Shown: positions 8,263 to 16,495 of the stretch, in pieces
Layout of the letters: every line of letters starts with the position of its first letter
Numbering within the stretch: the stretch's first letter is position 1
Origin: Nitriliruptoraceae bacterium
Lineage (GTDB): Bacteria > Actinomycetota > Nitriliruptoria > Nitriliruptorales > Nitriliruptoraceae
Assembly: GCA_003565155.1 (NCBI GenBank)
Contig: PXDB01000079.1
Coordinates: 1-64,000 of the forward strand
Direction: 5' to 3'
DNA: 64,000 bases
The notes under the pieces: generated by a model
Told to the model about the DNA's origin: nothing
The model's input: the letters and a program-made list of their open reading frames with translations, nothing else
Databases searched by the model: none
Made by a program: the position numbers and the translations under genes

Positions 8263-8288
8263 CGAGCCGCGGCCGGGACAGCGGCTCG
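8263..8288 (-). terminator. 8-bp GC hairpin after the oxidoreductase gene
   Basis: CGAGCCGC (8263-8270) and GCGGCTCG (8281-8288) pair perfectly around ten bases, just after the minus-strand gene ending at 8306 and before the zur promoter. Confidence 0.45.
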
Positions 8289-8305
8289 GGGTGCGCGCGA
8301 GGTCC

Positions 8306-9235
8306 TCACCGATGGTCGTCGACCGCAGCAGCCACCTCCTGGTGCACCAGTCCGTGGTTGAGCATGGCGGCGGCGTAGGCGCCGTGCGCGGTCGCGGCGA
8401 TCAGGTTGAGGTGCGGGTCAGCCACGTTGCCGACGGCCCACAGCCCCGGGACGCAGGTGCGGCCGTCGGCCTCGACCTGCGGCCACGATCCGAACAGCGG
8501 CAGCTCCTGGGTCGGGACACCAAGCGTCTGTAGCAGCGCGTCGTTGGGGCGAGGTGGTGCCCAGATGAAGATGGCGTCACGGGCCACGTGCGTGCCGTCA
8601 TCGAGCGCCACGGTGCGCAGCGCGTCGGCGTCATCGCGTACCAGGCCCACCACCTCGGCGTCGATGACCTGGACGCCGCGGGCGGAGAGCGCCGCGTGGT
8701 CGTCATCGGTGAGCGTCGCCGTGTTGCTGAACAGGGTGACGTCCGTGCTCCACTGGCGGACCATCTGGGCCCGGGCGACGTCCATCGGGCTCCCGCCAAG
8801 GACGCCGAGCGGTCGTCCGGCCAGCTCCACCCCGTGACAGTACGGGCAGTGCACGACGTCGCGGCCCCAGCCCTCGGCGACGCCGTCGAGCTGGGGGAGA
8901 TGATCGGTGAGCCCGGTCGCGACCACCAGGGTGCGCGTCGTGAGCTGCTCACCGTCCTCGAGCGCTACGTCGAACCCGGCGTCCAGCGCCGTTGCCGAGA
9001 CGACCGTCCCCACCCTGAACTCACCGCCGTGCCGGCGGACCTCGTCACGCCCATCGGCCAGCAGCTGCGATGGGCTGTCGCCGTCACGACCGAGGTAGCC
9101 GTGCAGCTGCGCTGCTGGGGCGTTGCGCGGTTGTCCGCCGTCGACGACGAGCACCCGACGCTGGGCCTGCGCGAGTACCAAGGCCGCGCTGAGCCCGGCG
9201 ACACTGCCACCGGCGACGGCGACGTCGTACTGCAT
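8306..9235 (-). CDS. thioredoxin reductase-like FAD/NAD(P) oxidoreductase
   Basis: The 309-residue flavoprotein of the thioredoxin-reductase superfamily has an N-terminal FAD motif with an altered spacing (VAGGSVAGLSAA), a redox-type CPYCHG (CxxC) in the middle, a second dinucleotide motif region (GVLGGSPMDVARAQM) and the C-terminal GLWAVGNVADP that closes the FAD site. It probably moves electrons from NAD(P)H to a dithiol partner; no thioredoxin gene is nearby. It lies 66 bp downstream of rpsN and upstream of zur on the same strand, so it may be in the zinc-responsive transcript from site B. The substrate is unknown. Confidence 0.75.
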   Translation of the reverse strand: MQYDVAVAGGSVAGLSAALVLAQAQRRVLVVDGGQPRNAPAAQLHGYLGRDGDSPSQLLADGRDEVRRHGGEFRVGTVVSATALDAGFDVALEDGEQLTTRTLVVATGLTDHLPQLDGVAEGWGRDVVHCPYCHGVELAGRPLGVLGGSPMDVARAQMVRQWSTDVTLFSNTATLTDDDHAALSARGVQVIDAEVVGLVRDDADALRTVALDDGTHVARDAIFIWAPPRPNDALLQTLGVPTQELPLFGSWPQVEADGRTCVPGLWAVGNVADPHLNLIAATAHGAYAAAMLNHGLVHQEVAAAVDDHR

Positions 9236-9301
9236 CCTGCTCCCCTGTTCGCGGTGTCAGGGCCATCGCACCTGCTGCGCCTCGCGCGGTGTGCGGAGCC
9301 G

Positions 9302-9607
9302 CTACCAGCTGGCCTTGCGGATGCCGGGGAGCTCGCCGTTCAACGCCTTCTGGCGGAAGGCGATGCGGTCCAGCTCGAACTGGGTGAGCACCCCACGCGG
9401 GCGGCCGGTGGTGCCGCCGCGGCTGCGGACGCGGGTCGGGGAGGCGTCACGGGGCATGCGGTCCAGCTCGCGGCGTGCCGTGCGCTTGTCGTCCCAGCTG
9501 GCGGACGGGTCCTTGAGCACGGCGAGCAGCTCGCGGCGGCGTGGTGCGTACTTGGCCACGATCCGCTTGCGCTGCTCGTTCTTGGCGATCTTGCTCTTCT
9601 TGGCCAT
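9302..9607 (-). CDS. rpsN: 30S ribosomal protein S14, zinc-free paralogue
   Basis: The 101-residue protein has the long S14 form: MAKKSKIAKNEQRKRIVAKY at the start, an RTGRPRG-like TTGRPRGVL segment and the family ending LPGIRKASW. It lacks the CxxC pairs of zinc-binding S14, so it can replace the zinc form under starvation and release zinc. This is a classic Zur target. A 17-bp palindrome with the shared core lies 61-77 bp upstream of the ATG at 9607. The same zinc-free swap is seen for L31 and L33 in this window. Confidence 0.95.
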   Translation of the reverse strand: MAKKSKIAKNEQRKRIVAKYAPRRRELLAVLKDPSASWDDKRTARRELDRMPRDASPTRVRSRGGTTGRPRGVLTQFELDRIAFRQKALNGELPGIRKASW

Positions 9608-9667
9608 CGTGGTGGCTCCCGGGGGCGTGACGTCGCGAGCGGGCTGCGGCGATGTGCAGGAACAGGG

Positions 9668-9684
9668 ACGAGAATCAGTCTCGT
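9668..9684. promoter_or_regulatory. putative Zur operator, site B
   Basis: ACGAGA-ATCAG-TCTCGT is a perfect 6-5-6 palindrome upstream of rpsN and carries the core GAGAATCAGTC (9670-9680). It is the most symmetric of the four sites. Confidence 0.65.
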
Positions 9685-9741
9685 AAAGGAGGGTAACGCG
9701 GACCTGCAGCCGTGACGAGCGTGTACGAGGTGGGGGCGTGG

Positions 9742-9930
9742 TTACGCGACCTCGATCACGACGTTGGAGATGTGGGTGATGATCGTGTGGCCCTGCGCGT
9801 CGCTCGCGCGCACGTAGCCGGAGGAGACGCAGTACTCGACCTCCGCGTCGGTGATCACGCGCTGCGGTGCAGCGACGTGCACGGTCGCGCGCTCCACGCT
9901 GCTGGTCGCGAACCGGTCGATGGTCTGCAT
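9742..9930 (-). CDS. small hypothetical protein downstream of the FeoB-like gene
   Basis: A 62-residue frame, 72 bp after the FeoB-like stop, on the same strand and ending just before site B. It starts MQTIDRFATSSVERATVHVA and ends ITHISNVVIEVA, with alternating hydrophobic residues suggesting a small beta-rich fold and one Cys. No family is recognised. An AAGGAACCACC ribosome site precedes the ATG, which supports a real gene. Confidence 0.5.
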   Translation of the reverse strand: MQTIDRFATSSVERATVHVAAPQRVITDAEVEYCVSSGYVRASDAQGHTIITHISNVVIEVA

Positions 9931-10002
9931 GGTGGTTCCTTCGCTGTGGTTTCGTCTTGGGTGCGAGGGTGTGGGCAGGCGCGGGTCCGCGTGCGCGCGG
10001 GT

Positions 10003-11652
10003 TCAGCGCAGCAGCTGCAACAGCCACGCGCCGCCCCAGGCGAGCAGGGCCGTGAAGGCCACGGCGGCCAGCGCCTGACGGGCCAGCAGGCCGACGGTCA
10101 TCCGCAGCGTGCGCTCGCGGGCGATCGTCCAGGCGGTGACCAGGCAGGGCAGCAGGACCCCGGCGAGGTACACGGCGGTGAGCAGTTGCAACGCGTCGAG
10201 CGCGACGCCGTCGGAGGCCAGCAACAGCAGGCCGTCCTTGCGGATGGCGGCGAGCACCACGGCCAGTGCGGCTTCCCCGGGCAGTCGCACCAACGCCAGC
10301 GTCGGGGACAGCGCACCGGCCAGCCAGTTCAGCACCCCTGACCATGCCAGCACCGCAGCGGTCAGGGTCAGCGCCAGGAAGATCGGGACGGCGGTGGTCA
10401 GGAACTGCCCTGTCGAGACCGACGCTTCCCGCCAGACGTCGACGGCCCGCGGGCGTTGCAGGAAGACACGGCGCTCGAGGACCAGTCGGTTGCCGCGGTC
10501 GCGCGCGGCCGGCGTCGACGTGAGGCGGGTGAACACCAGGGTGGTGACCAACAGGTAGGCGAGGAAGGGCACCACGAGCCCGGGGCGTCCGGCTGCCGCG
10601 AAGACCGCCAACGTCGCGCCGAGCTGGTAGGAGCAGGCCGCCCCGAAGGCGATCGCGGCGATGGTGGTGTCGCGCGTGCAGGAGGAACAGCTGCGTGTGG
10701 AGATCACGGCCGGCACGTTGCACCCGAAGCCCATCAGCACCCGGACGGCGTCCCGCCCGGCCAGGCCGATGGGCCTGAGGAGGGGGTCGACGGCCGCCGT
10801 CAACCGGTCGATGAGGCCGCTGGCTTTCATGGCGCCGAGCAGGAGCGCGTACACGAGCACGGTGGGTAGTGCCCACACGAAGAGCAGCGGCAGCATGGTC
10901 GTCACGCCGTAGTCCCCGGCGAGGACCTCGGCCGGCAGGTCCGGCAGGTCCTGTGCGGCCTCCACGAGCGGCTCGAGCACCGTCTCGACCAGTGGCTCCG
11001 TCCAGCCGGCGGCGGCGTTGGCGGCGGTGACCGCGGCGATCGCCGGGGCGAACAGGGTCGCCGCTGCCAGGACCGGTCCGAGATACGCGCGCTCGAAGGG
11101 TCCAGGGCGTGGCTCGACGCACCAGCCCATCCGGGGTGCCGACGCGGGCAGTGGCGCCGCGGCCTGGAGCGCCTGCAGGATGTCGTCCCTGTCGTGCTCG
11201 TCGAGGTTGCGGGCATCGACCGCGACCGTGCGCACACCCAGGCGTCGCTCGAGGGTGGCCACCCCGCTGTCCAGGATCGCCGGGTCCAGCCGGTCGCCGT
11301 GGGTGAGCACGATGATGCCGTGGCGTCCCGCCAGTACCGGCAGCAGCGTCGCCAGGTCATCGTCCACGCGGGTGGCCTGGACGACGGCGACCACCGACGC
11401 GTCTGCATCCAGGGCACCCAGCGCCAGCCGGGTGGTCTCGCTGTCGGAGGCGCGCACGATCCCCGGCGTGTCCAGGACCTCCAGCTCAGGACCGCTGTAG
11501 CGGTGGACGGCAACGGTCGAACCGCGGTAGTTGGCGACGTCCCGGGCGCGCGTGTCCGTCAGTGCTGCGGCGAGCGGGGTCTTGCCGGCGCTCTCGGCAC
11601 CGAGGAGCACGAGTTGTCGTACCGGTGTGCGGAGGCGCTCTTCACCGGTCAA
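10003..11652 (-). CDS. FeoB-like membrane GTPase in a zinc-type operon
   Basis: The 549-residue protein has the FeoB layout: an N-terminal G domain, then a polytopic gate domain. G1 is GAESAGKT (18-25), a G2-like NYRGSTV (41-47) replaces the usual NWPGxTVE, and G3 is DTPG (61-64), but G4 reads THGD (117-120) instead of NxxD. The gate segment GFGCNVPA (308-315) with its Cys is kept, followed by an unusual CSSC (322-325). A normal feoABC set exists at 20706, so this is a divergent second copy. Its TTG start overlaps the upstream stop (TTGA), in an operon headed by a class I aldolase. FeoB moves ferrous iron; here zinc, manganese or iron are all possible. Confidence 0.7.
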   Translation of the reverse strand: MTGEERLRTPVRQLVLLGAESAGKTPLAAALTDTRARDVANYRGSTVAVHRYSGPELEVLDTPGIVRASDSETTRLALGALDADASVVAVVQATRVDDDLATLLPVLAGRHGIIVLTHGDRLDPAILDSGVATLERRLGVRTVAVDARNLDEHDRDDILQALQAAAPLPASAPRMGWCVEPRPGPFERAYLGPVLAAATLFAPAIAAVTAANAAAGWTEPLVETVLEPLVEAAQDLPDLPAEVLAGDYGVTTMLPLLFVWALPTVLVYALLLGAMKASGLIDRLTAAVDPLLRPIGLAGRDAVRVLMGFGCNVPAVISTRSCSSCTRDTTIAAIAFGAACSYQLGATLAVFAAAGRPGLVVPFLAYLLVTTLVFTRLTSTPAARDRGNRLVLERRVFLQRPRAVDVWREASVSTGQFLTTAVPIFLALTLTAAVLAWSGVLNWLAGALSPTLALVRLPGEAALAVVLAAIRKDGLLLLASDGVALDALQLLTAVYLAGVLLPCLVTAWTIARERTLRMTVGLLARQALAAVAFTALLAWGGAWLLQLLR

Positions 11653-11939
11653 CGCCGCCGCCGATGGCCGTCGGTGAGGGGCGCGGAGCGCACCGTCTGT
11701 TCGGTGAGATCGTCCAACACCGTGAGCTCGCTGCGCCCGGAACCCGCGCCGAGCTCTATGGCCAGCAGGCGCGTCACCGTGGCCAGACCGATCATCACCG
11801 TGGCGGGGTCCTGGTCCCGCAACGCCTGCACCAGCACCGCTTCGTGGTCCTCATCGGCCGCGGCCCAGGAGTGCACGGCGCCGAGGGCGACGGCGACCGC
11901 ATGCTGTTGTGCGGGGTCCAACCACTGGTCGTCACGCAT
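11649..11939 (-). CDS. small helical hypothetical between aldolase and FeoB-like genes
   Basis: The 96-residue protein is coupled at both ends: its ATG (11939) overlaps the aldolase stop (ATGA) and its stop overlaps the TTG of the FeoB-like gene. It looks all-helical (AVAVALGAVHSWAAADEDHE, then VLVQALRDQDPATVMIGLAT) and ends in a basic GHRRRR. No family is recognised. It is not FeoA, lacking the SH3-like pattern. The protein at 56327 has a similar size and helical pattern. Tight packing suggests a partner of the FeoB-like transporter. Confidence 0.7.
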   Translation of the reverse strand: MRDDQWLDPAQQHAVAVALGAVHSWAAADEDHEAVLVQALRDQDPATVMIGLATVTRLLAIELGAGSGRSELTVLDDLTEQTVRSAPLTDGHRRRR

Positions 11940-12820
11940 CAGGTGACCGACGCGTCGTAGATGGACTGCACCGCGGTATCGAGGGTGTGGTCGAACGCCT
12001 CCTCGGCCTGCTGGTGGCGCAGATCGCCGAGCAACGCACGGGAGAACGAGGCGATCAGGCCCGGATTGCGTGCGAGGCGGGCGTTGGCGTCCTCGCGGCT
12101 GTAGCCGCCGGAAAGGGCCACCACCCGCAGCACCTTCGGGTGCTCGATCAGCGGGGTGTAGTAGCCGTCCGCGGACGGGATGGTGAGCTTCAGCATCACC
12201 TGCGAGGGCAGGTCCTCCACCGCGTCGAGGAGCTCCTCGCGGAGGAGGCGCTCGGCTTCAGCCTTGTCGTCGGCGTGGATGTCGACCTCCGGCTCGAGGA
12301 TCGGGACGAGGTCGTGGTCGAGGATCCGCTGCCCGATGTGGGCTTGCTGCGCGACGATCGCCGCGATCCCGTCGACGGAGGCCGACCGGATCACCGAACG
12401 CATCTTGGTACCGAAGACGTCGAAGCGCCGTGCCCGCTCGAGGAGGTCGTCGAGGTCCGGCATGTCGCGCATCAGCTGCACGCCGTCGTCGGCCTCGTCG
12501 AGGCCCTTGTCGACCTTCACGAAGGGCACGATGCCCTTCTCGAACCACAGGTAGCGGGCGCTCGGCATGCCGTGGATCTCGCGATCCATCGTGCCCTCGA
12601 ACAGGATGGCCCCGAGGATGCGCTCGCTGGTGAACGCTGGCGAGGTGATCAAGCGGGTGCGCATCTCGTGGACACGATCGAACATCTCCTCCTCGGTCGT
12701 GTACCCGTCCTCGGCGATCCCGTAGTCGGCCAACGCTTTCGGGGTGGAGCCCCCCGACTGGTCCAGCGCGGCGAGGAACCCGTGGCCGTCGCGCATCCGG
12801 GTCAACATGTCGGTGTTCAT
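11939..12820 (-). CDS. fda: class I fructose-bisphosphate aldolase
   Basis: Cleaves fructose 1,6-bisphosphate to DHAP and glyceraldehyde 3-phosphate in glycolysis. The 293-residue protein matches the bacterial Fda type (as in Staphylococcus) throughout: GFLAALDQSGGSTPKAL near the start, ILGAILFEGTMDRE, VPFVKVDKGL, FGTKMRS, VPILEPEVDI, the Schiff-base Lys211 in VMLKLTIP, VVALSGGYSREDAN and the ending SIYDASV. It needs no metal, unlike the zinc-dependent class II aldolase common in actinobacteria. The ATG at 12820 has AGGAGC upstream. It leads a four-gene operon including the FeoB-like protein. In this context a zinc-sparing substitute is the likely role. Confidence 0.93.
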   Translation of the reverse strand: MNTDMLTRMRDGHGFLAALDQSGGSTPKALADYGIAEDGYTTEEEMFDRVHEMRTRLITSPAFTSERILGAILFEGTMDREIHGMPSARYLWFEKGIVPFVKVDKGLDEADDGVQLMRDMPDLDDLLERARRFDVFGTKMRSVIRSASVDGIAAIVAQQAHIGQRILDHDLVPILEPEVDIHADDKAEAERLLREELLDAVEDLPSQVMLKLTIPSADGYYTPLIEHPKVLRVVALSGGYSREDANARLARNPGLIASFSRALLGDLRHQQAEEAFDHTLDTAVQSIYDASVT

Positions 12821-12891
12821 GGCGCGCGCTCCTGTAGCGGGCGAGGATCCGGCCTCGCGCTCGACGTGGGGTCTCCGGCGGTGAGCATAGT

Positions 12892-12916
12892 AGGAAACGT
12901 TCTGGGAACAAATCCT
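12892..12916. promoter_or_regulatory. operator-like double dyad in the aldolase/flavoprotein divergent promoter
   Basis: AGGA-aac-GTTC-tgg-GAAC-aaa-TCCT: two nested inverted repeats share one centre at 12904. A good -10 hexamer, TATACT (12916-12921), adjoins it for the plus-strand flavoprotein, and TACTAT on the minus strand can serve the aldolase. The inner CGTTCTGGGAAC recurs as CGTTCTCGGAAC at 62723 in front of the second zur. Confidence 0.5.
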
Positions 12917-12991
12917 ATACTGTGCACAGGTGAGCTGCCTGCCCGTCACCCGTTCCCGGGGCGGCTGCCCGGATCGCGGAGGAGGAAGCCC

Positions 12992-14116
12992 ATGGACCTG
13001 CACGCCACGCACGAGGTGATCGTCGTCGGCGCAGGGCCGGCCGGGATCGGCGTTGCCGCCGCACTGCGACGTGTCGGACTCCGGCCGCTGTGCGTCGATC
13101 GAGCCGGTGTCGGTGCGTCGTTCCGGCGGTGGCCGGAGGGCATGCGCCTGCTGACACCGTCGTTCACCTCGAACCAGTTCGGCCTGGTCGACCTCAACGC
13201 CATCACCCCGGATACCTCGCCGGCCTTGAGCCTGTTGGAGGAGCATCCCACCGGTGAGCAGTACGCCGCGTACCTGGAGATGGTCACCAAGCTGGAAGAG
13301 ATCGATGTCGTGACGGGTATCGAGGTGGTCGATGTCCGCCCTTCGGCGGACGGGGCGCTGGAGGTGGCGCGACACGCGGGACCGGTGCTGCGAGCACGGA
13401 CCGTGGTGTGGGCGGCGGGTGAGGCGCAGTACCCACGCACCACCGGCTTCGAGGGTGCGCACCACACCACCCCGACGATCACGGTGCGGCGGTGGGACGC
13501 GCTCGAGGGAGAGCGCCTCGTGGTGATCGGCGGCTACGAGTCGGGCGTGGACGCCGCGATCCAGTTGGTCGAGCGCGGACGGCAGGTCACCGTGCTCGAC
13601 CGCGACGAGCCGTGGGCGGTGGTCGATCCCGACCCCTCCCGCGCGCTCGCACCCTCGACCCACGGACGGCTGCGGAGCGCCTACGCCACCGGGCGGCTCA
13701 CCCTGGAACCCGGGGTGGAGGTGGCGGGCTGCCATGCCACCGACGGCACCGGCGTCGACGTCGTCGCCCGGGATGGGCGCCGCTGGTCCTCGGACGCAAG
13801 CCCGTTGCTGGCGACCGGCTTCGTCGGGTCCGTGCACCTGATCCGCGACCGTTTCGCGCACGACGAGCAGGGTCGTGTGGTCGTCACCGAGGAGGCCGAT
13901 GAGTCCACCCGCGTGCCAGGGCTCCACCTGACGGGACCGATGCTGGCGCACCGCGGCGCGAGCTTCTGCTTCATCTACAAGTTCCGCCAGCGCTTCGGCG
14001 TCGTCGCGCGGGCCATCGGCGCGCGTCTGGGACGCGACACCGCGGCGCTGGAGGAGTTGCGCGCACCGGGGTTCCTCCTCGACGATCTCAGCTGCTGCGA
14101 GGACTGTGCCTGTTGA
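12992..14116 (+). CDS. FAD/NAD(P) oxidoreductase with a C-terminal cysteine cluster
   Basis: A CzcO/flavin-monooxygenase-like protein of 374 residues with an N-terminal FAD motif VVGAGPAGIGVAAAL, a second dinucleotide motif VVIGGYESGVDAAIQL near 174-189, and a late ATGFVG segment closing the fold. It ends SCCEDCAC, four Cys in seven residues at the extreme C-terminus, suggesting a metal- or disulfide-carrying tail. The ATG at 12992 has GGAGGAAG upstream. It is divergent from the class I aldolase and shares its operator region. The substrate is unknown. Family members near metal genes may act on metallophores or sulfur compounds; that is speculation here. Confidence 0.75.
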   Translation: MDLHATHEVIVVGAGPAGIGVAAALRRVGLRPLCVDRAGVGASFRRWPEGMRLLTPSFTSNQFGLVDLNAITPDTSPALSLLEEHPTGEQYAAYLEMVTKLEEIDVVTGIEVVDVRPSADGALEVARHAGPVLRARTVVWAAGEAQYPRTTGFEGAHHTTPTITVRRWDALEGERLVVIGGYESGVDAAIQLVERGRQVTVLDRDEPWAVVDPDPSRALAPSTHGRLRSAYATGRLTLEPGVEVAGCHATDGTGVDVVARDGRRWSSDASPLLATGFVGSVHLIRDRFAHDEQGRVVVTEEADESTRVPGLHLTGPMLAHRGASFCFIYKFRQRFGVVARAIGARLGRDTAALEELRAPGFLLDDLSCCEDCAC

Positions 14117-14137
14117 GCGCCGTCGCGCACCGGCGCG

Positions 14138-14953
14138 TCACGGCGCGAGATGCAGGTGCGCGAGCACGTAGGACGCCGGAAGGGTCACCGAGCCGTCCGG
14201 TTGGGATGCGGCCACGGACTGCCAGTCGGTGATGATGTCGGCGCGGACCGCGTCCCAACGGTCACCGAAGGCGGCGGCCAGCGACTGCACGGGGCCGGAG
14301 GCCTGCTCGAAGAACGCGAACGCCGCTTCGACGGACGCGAAGGACAGCGGCAGCTCGTGTTCGCGCACCGCGAGGTCCTCGATCGGTGCCCCGATGCTGA
14401 GCCGACGCAAGCCGTTCCGGTCGGCGAAGGGGCCGGCATCGACCACACCGACGATGTCCGCGTCGTGCTGCGCGGCGACGTGCATCATCCGCAGGAAGAT
14501 CGAGGAGCGGCTCCACGCGGTGGTGAGGAGCTGTCCACCGGGGCGGGTCACGCGGATGAGCTCGGTGAGGCACCGCGCCGGGTCGTCGGTCAGGAAGGCC
14601 GCGAACACCGACAGCGTGACGTCGAAGGCGTCGTCCTCCCACGGCACGTGCAGCAGGTCGCCCTCCCGCCACTCGATCCGGAGCCCCTCGGCGGCTGCCC
14701 GACGGCGGGCGAGCGCGAGCAGGGACGGCGTCAGGTCGAACGCCGCCACCTCGGCGCCCGACCGCGCGGCCGCCAGTGCGGCGTTGCCGGTGCCGCTCCC
14801 CGCATCGAGGACGCGCCGAGCGGCAAGGTCGGTCTCGGCTACCACCCGGTCCGCCGCCGGCGCGAAGTGCGCAGCGATCCGGGGGTAGTCACCGACCGAC
14901 CACAGGCGACGGATCGCGTCTCGGCGCTCATCCGGCGTGGTGCCCATGGTCAC
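14138..14953 (-). CDS. class I SAM-dependent methyltransferase
   Basis: The 271-residue Rossmann methyltransferase has motif I VLDAGSGTGNAAL, the acidic residue of motif II in AFDLTP, and a LTELIRVTRPGGQLL segment. It resembles UbiE/COQ5-type small-molecule enzymes, but the acceptor is unknown. Its GTG at 14953 overlaps the stop of the COG0523 gene (GTGA); an ATG at 14947 is an alternative. It is the last gene of the site C minus-strand operon, so zinc limitation probably raises it. A second, related methyltransferase lies at 17949. Confidence 0.8.
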   Translation of the reverse strand: MTMGTTPDERRDAIRRLWSVGDYPRIAAHFAPAADRVVAETDLAARRVLDAGSGTGNAALAAARSGAEVAAFDLTPSLLALARRRAAAEGLRIEWREGDLLHVPWEDDAFDVTLSVFAAFLTDDPARCLTELIRVTRPGGQLLTTAWSRSSIFLRMMHVAAQHDADIVGVVDAGPFADRNGLRRLSIGAPIEDLAVREHELPLSFASVEAAFAFFEQASGPVQSLAAAFGDRWDAVRADIITDWQSVAASQPDGSVTLPASYVLAHLHLAP

Positions 14954-16257
14954 CCTCGCGCGTGCTCGTGGACCTGTTCGTGGGTGTGGTCGACACCAGG
15001 TGTGTCGTCATGGTCGTGGACGTAGCCGTCGGCGGCAACGTCCCACCGCGGCAGCGGATCCACCAGTGCCCGCCAGGCGGCAGGTCCCGCGGCGAACTCG
15101 CGATCGTCGAGCAGGGCGGGATCGAGGACCGCACGGACCGCGTCGGGGTCCAGGTCCTGGCCGATGAAGACCAGCTCCTGCCGGCGGTCGCCGACGACGT
15201 CGTCCCAGACGCGGCTGACCTGCGCGTCCTCCTCGTCATCGAGGTCCCACTCCGCGCGCGGTGTGTCGGCGAGCCACCAACCGGCGGGCTCGAGCCGCAG
15301 CCAGGGGCCGGCCTGCGACCAGGTGCCGCAGATGTCTGGTCGGGTCGCCAGCCACACCGTGCCCTTGGAGCGCAGGATGCCGTCGAGCTGGTCCGCCGCG
15401 GTCGCCAGCCGCTGAGGATGGAAGGGTCGACGGGCCCGGTACACGAAGCTCGAGATGCCGTACTCCTCGGTCTCGGGCACGTGTTCGAAGCCCTCCAGCT
15501 CCCGCAGCCAACCCGGCAGCAGCGCGGCCGCCTCGATGTCGAACCGGCCGGTGCCCACGACCTCGTACGGGTCGATGCGGCCGTGGACGGTCCGCAGCTG
15601 TCGGGCGTCGGGGTTGAGGACCCGCAGCGCCGCCTCGACCCGGCCGGTGAGCTCCTCGCCCGCGAGGTCGGTCTTGTTGACCACGAGCACGTCGGCGAAC
15701 TCCACCTGGTCGATCAGCAGGTTCGACAGGGCACGGTCGTCTTCTGGCGCGGCCGCGAGGTCGCGGTCGCCGAGCAGGTCCTCGGTGCTGAGCTCGTCGA
15801 GGAAGGTCGAGGCATCGACCACCGTCACCATCGTGTCCAGCCGGGCGAGCTGCCCCAGGCTCTCGCCCGCGACGTCCTCGAAGGCGAAGGTGACGGCCAC
15901 CGGGAGCGGCTCTGAGATGCCGGTGGACTCGATCAGCAGGTAGTCGAAGCGACCCGCTCGGGCGAGCTCGGCCACCTCGATGAGCAGGTCCTCGCGCAGC
16001 GTGCAGCAGATGCAGCCGTTGGACATCTCCACCAGCTGCTCGTCGAACCGGTCCAGTGACACCTCGCCACGCACCAGGTCGACGTCGATGTTGAGCTCGC
16101 TCATGTCGTTGACGATCACCGCGACCCGCATCCCGGCACGGTTGTGCAGCAGGTGGGTCAGCAGCGAGGTCTTGCCGGCGCCGAGGAACCCGGAGAGCAC
16201 CGTCACCGGGAGGCGGCGCGTCGGGCCCGGTGCCGTAGGAGCGTGCGTCTCAGCCAC
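14950..16257 (-). CDS. COG0523 GTPase zinc metallochaperone (ZigA/YciC-like)
   Basis: COG0523 G3E GTPases hand zinc to client enzymes when zinc is scarce and are typical Zur targets. The 435-residue protein has Walker A GFLGAGKT (23-30), the metal motif CICC (82-85) within [13 protein letters not shown], an ESTG switch, and the guanine motif NKTD. The CobW C-terminal domain follows, then a His-rich end ([17 protein letters not shown]). It overlaps the L31 gene upstream by 8 bp and the methyltransferase downstream. A paralogue without the GTP motifs lies two genes upstream in the same operon. Confidence 0.93.
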   Translation of the reverse strand: MAETHAPTAPGPTRRLPVTVLSGFLGAGKTSLLTHLLHNRAGMRVAVIVNDMSELNIDVDLVRGEVSLDRFDEQLVEMSNGCICCTLREDLLIEVAELARAGRFDYLLIESTGISEPLPVAVTFAFEDVAGESLGQLARLDTMVTVVDASTFLDELSTEDLLGDRDLAAAPEDDRALSNLLIDQVEFADVLVVNKTDLAGEELTGRVEAALRVLNPDARQLRTVHGRIDPYEVVGTGRFDIEAAALLPGWLRELEGFEHVPETEEYGISSFVYRARRPFHPQRLATAADQLDGILRSKGTVWLATRPDICGTWSQAGPWLRLEPAGWWLADTPRAEWDLDDEEDAQVSRVWDDVVGDRRQELVFIGQDLDPDAVRAVLDPALLDDREFAAGPAAWRALVDPLPRWDVAADGYVHDHDDTPGVDHTHEQVHEHARG

Positions 16258-16495
16258 GTTCGTAGCGGCGTCGGAAGCGTTCCACCCGACCGGCGGTGTC
16301 GACGATGAGCTGCTTCCCGGTGGAGAAGGGGTGGCTCGCTGAGGAGATGTCGACGTCGATCACGGGGTAGGTGTTGCCGTCCTCCCACACGATGGTCTGG
16401 TCGCTGCCCCGGGTGGAGCGGGTCAGGAAGGCGAAGTCGGCGGCGCGGTCGCGGAAGACCACCTGGCCGTACTCGGGATGGATGTCACGTTTCAC
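16250..16495 (-). CDS. rpmE2: 50S ribosomal protein L31 type B (zinc-free)
   Basis: The 81-residue protein is the cysteine-free L31 paralogue: [16 protein letters not shown] at the start, then the type B insertion and [12 protein letters not shown], ending with VERFRRRY. It replaces zinc-binding L31 when zinc is low, a widespread Zur-controlled response. It overlaps the degenerate COG0523 gene upstream by 11 bp and the active COG0523 gene downstream by 8 bp, so all three are one transcript from site C. Confidence 0.96.
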   Translation of the reverse strand: MKRDIHPEYGQVVFRDRAADFAFLTRSTRGSDQTIVWEDGNTYPVIDVDISSASHPFSTGKQLIVDTAGRVERFRRRYERG

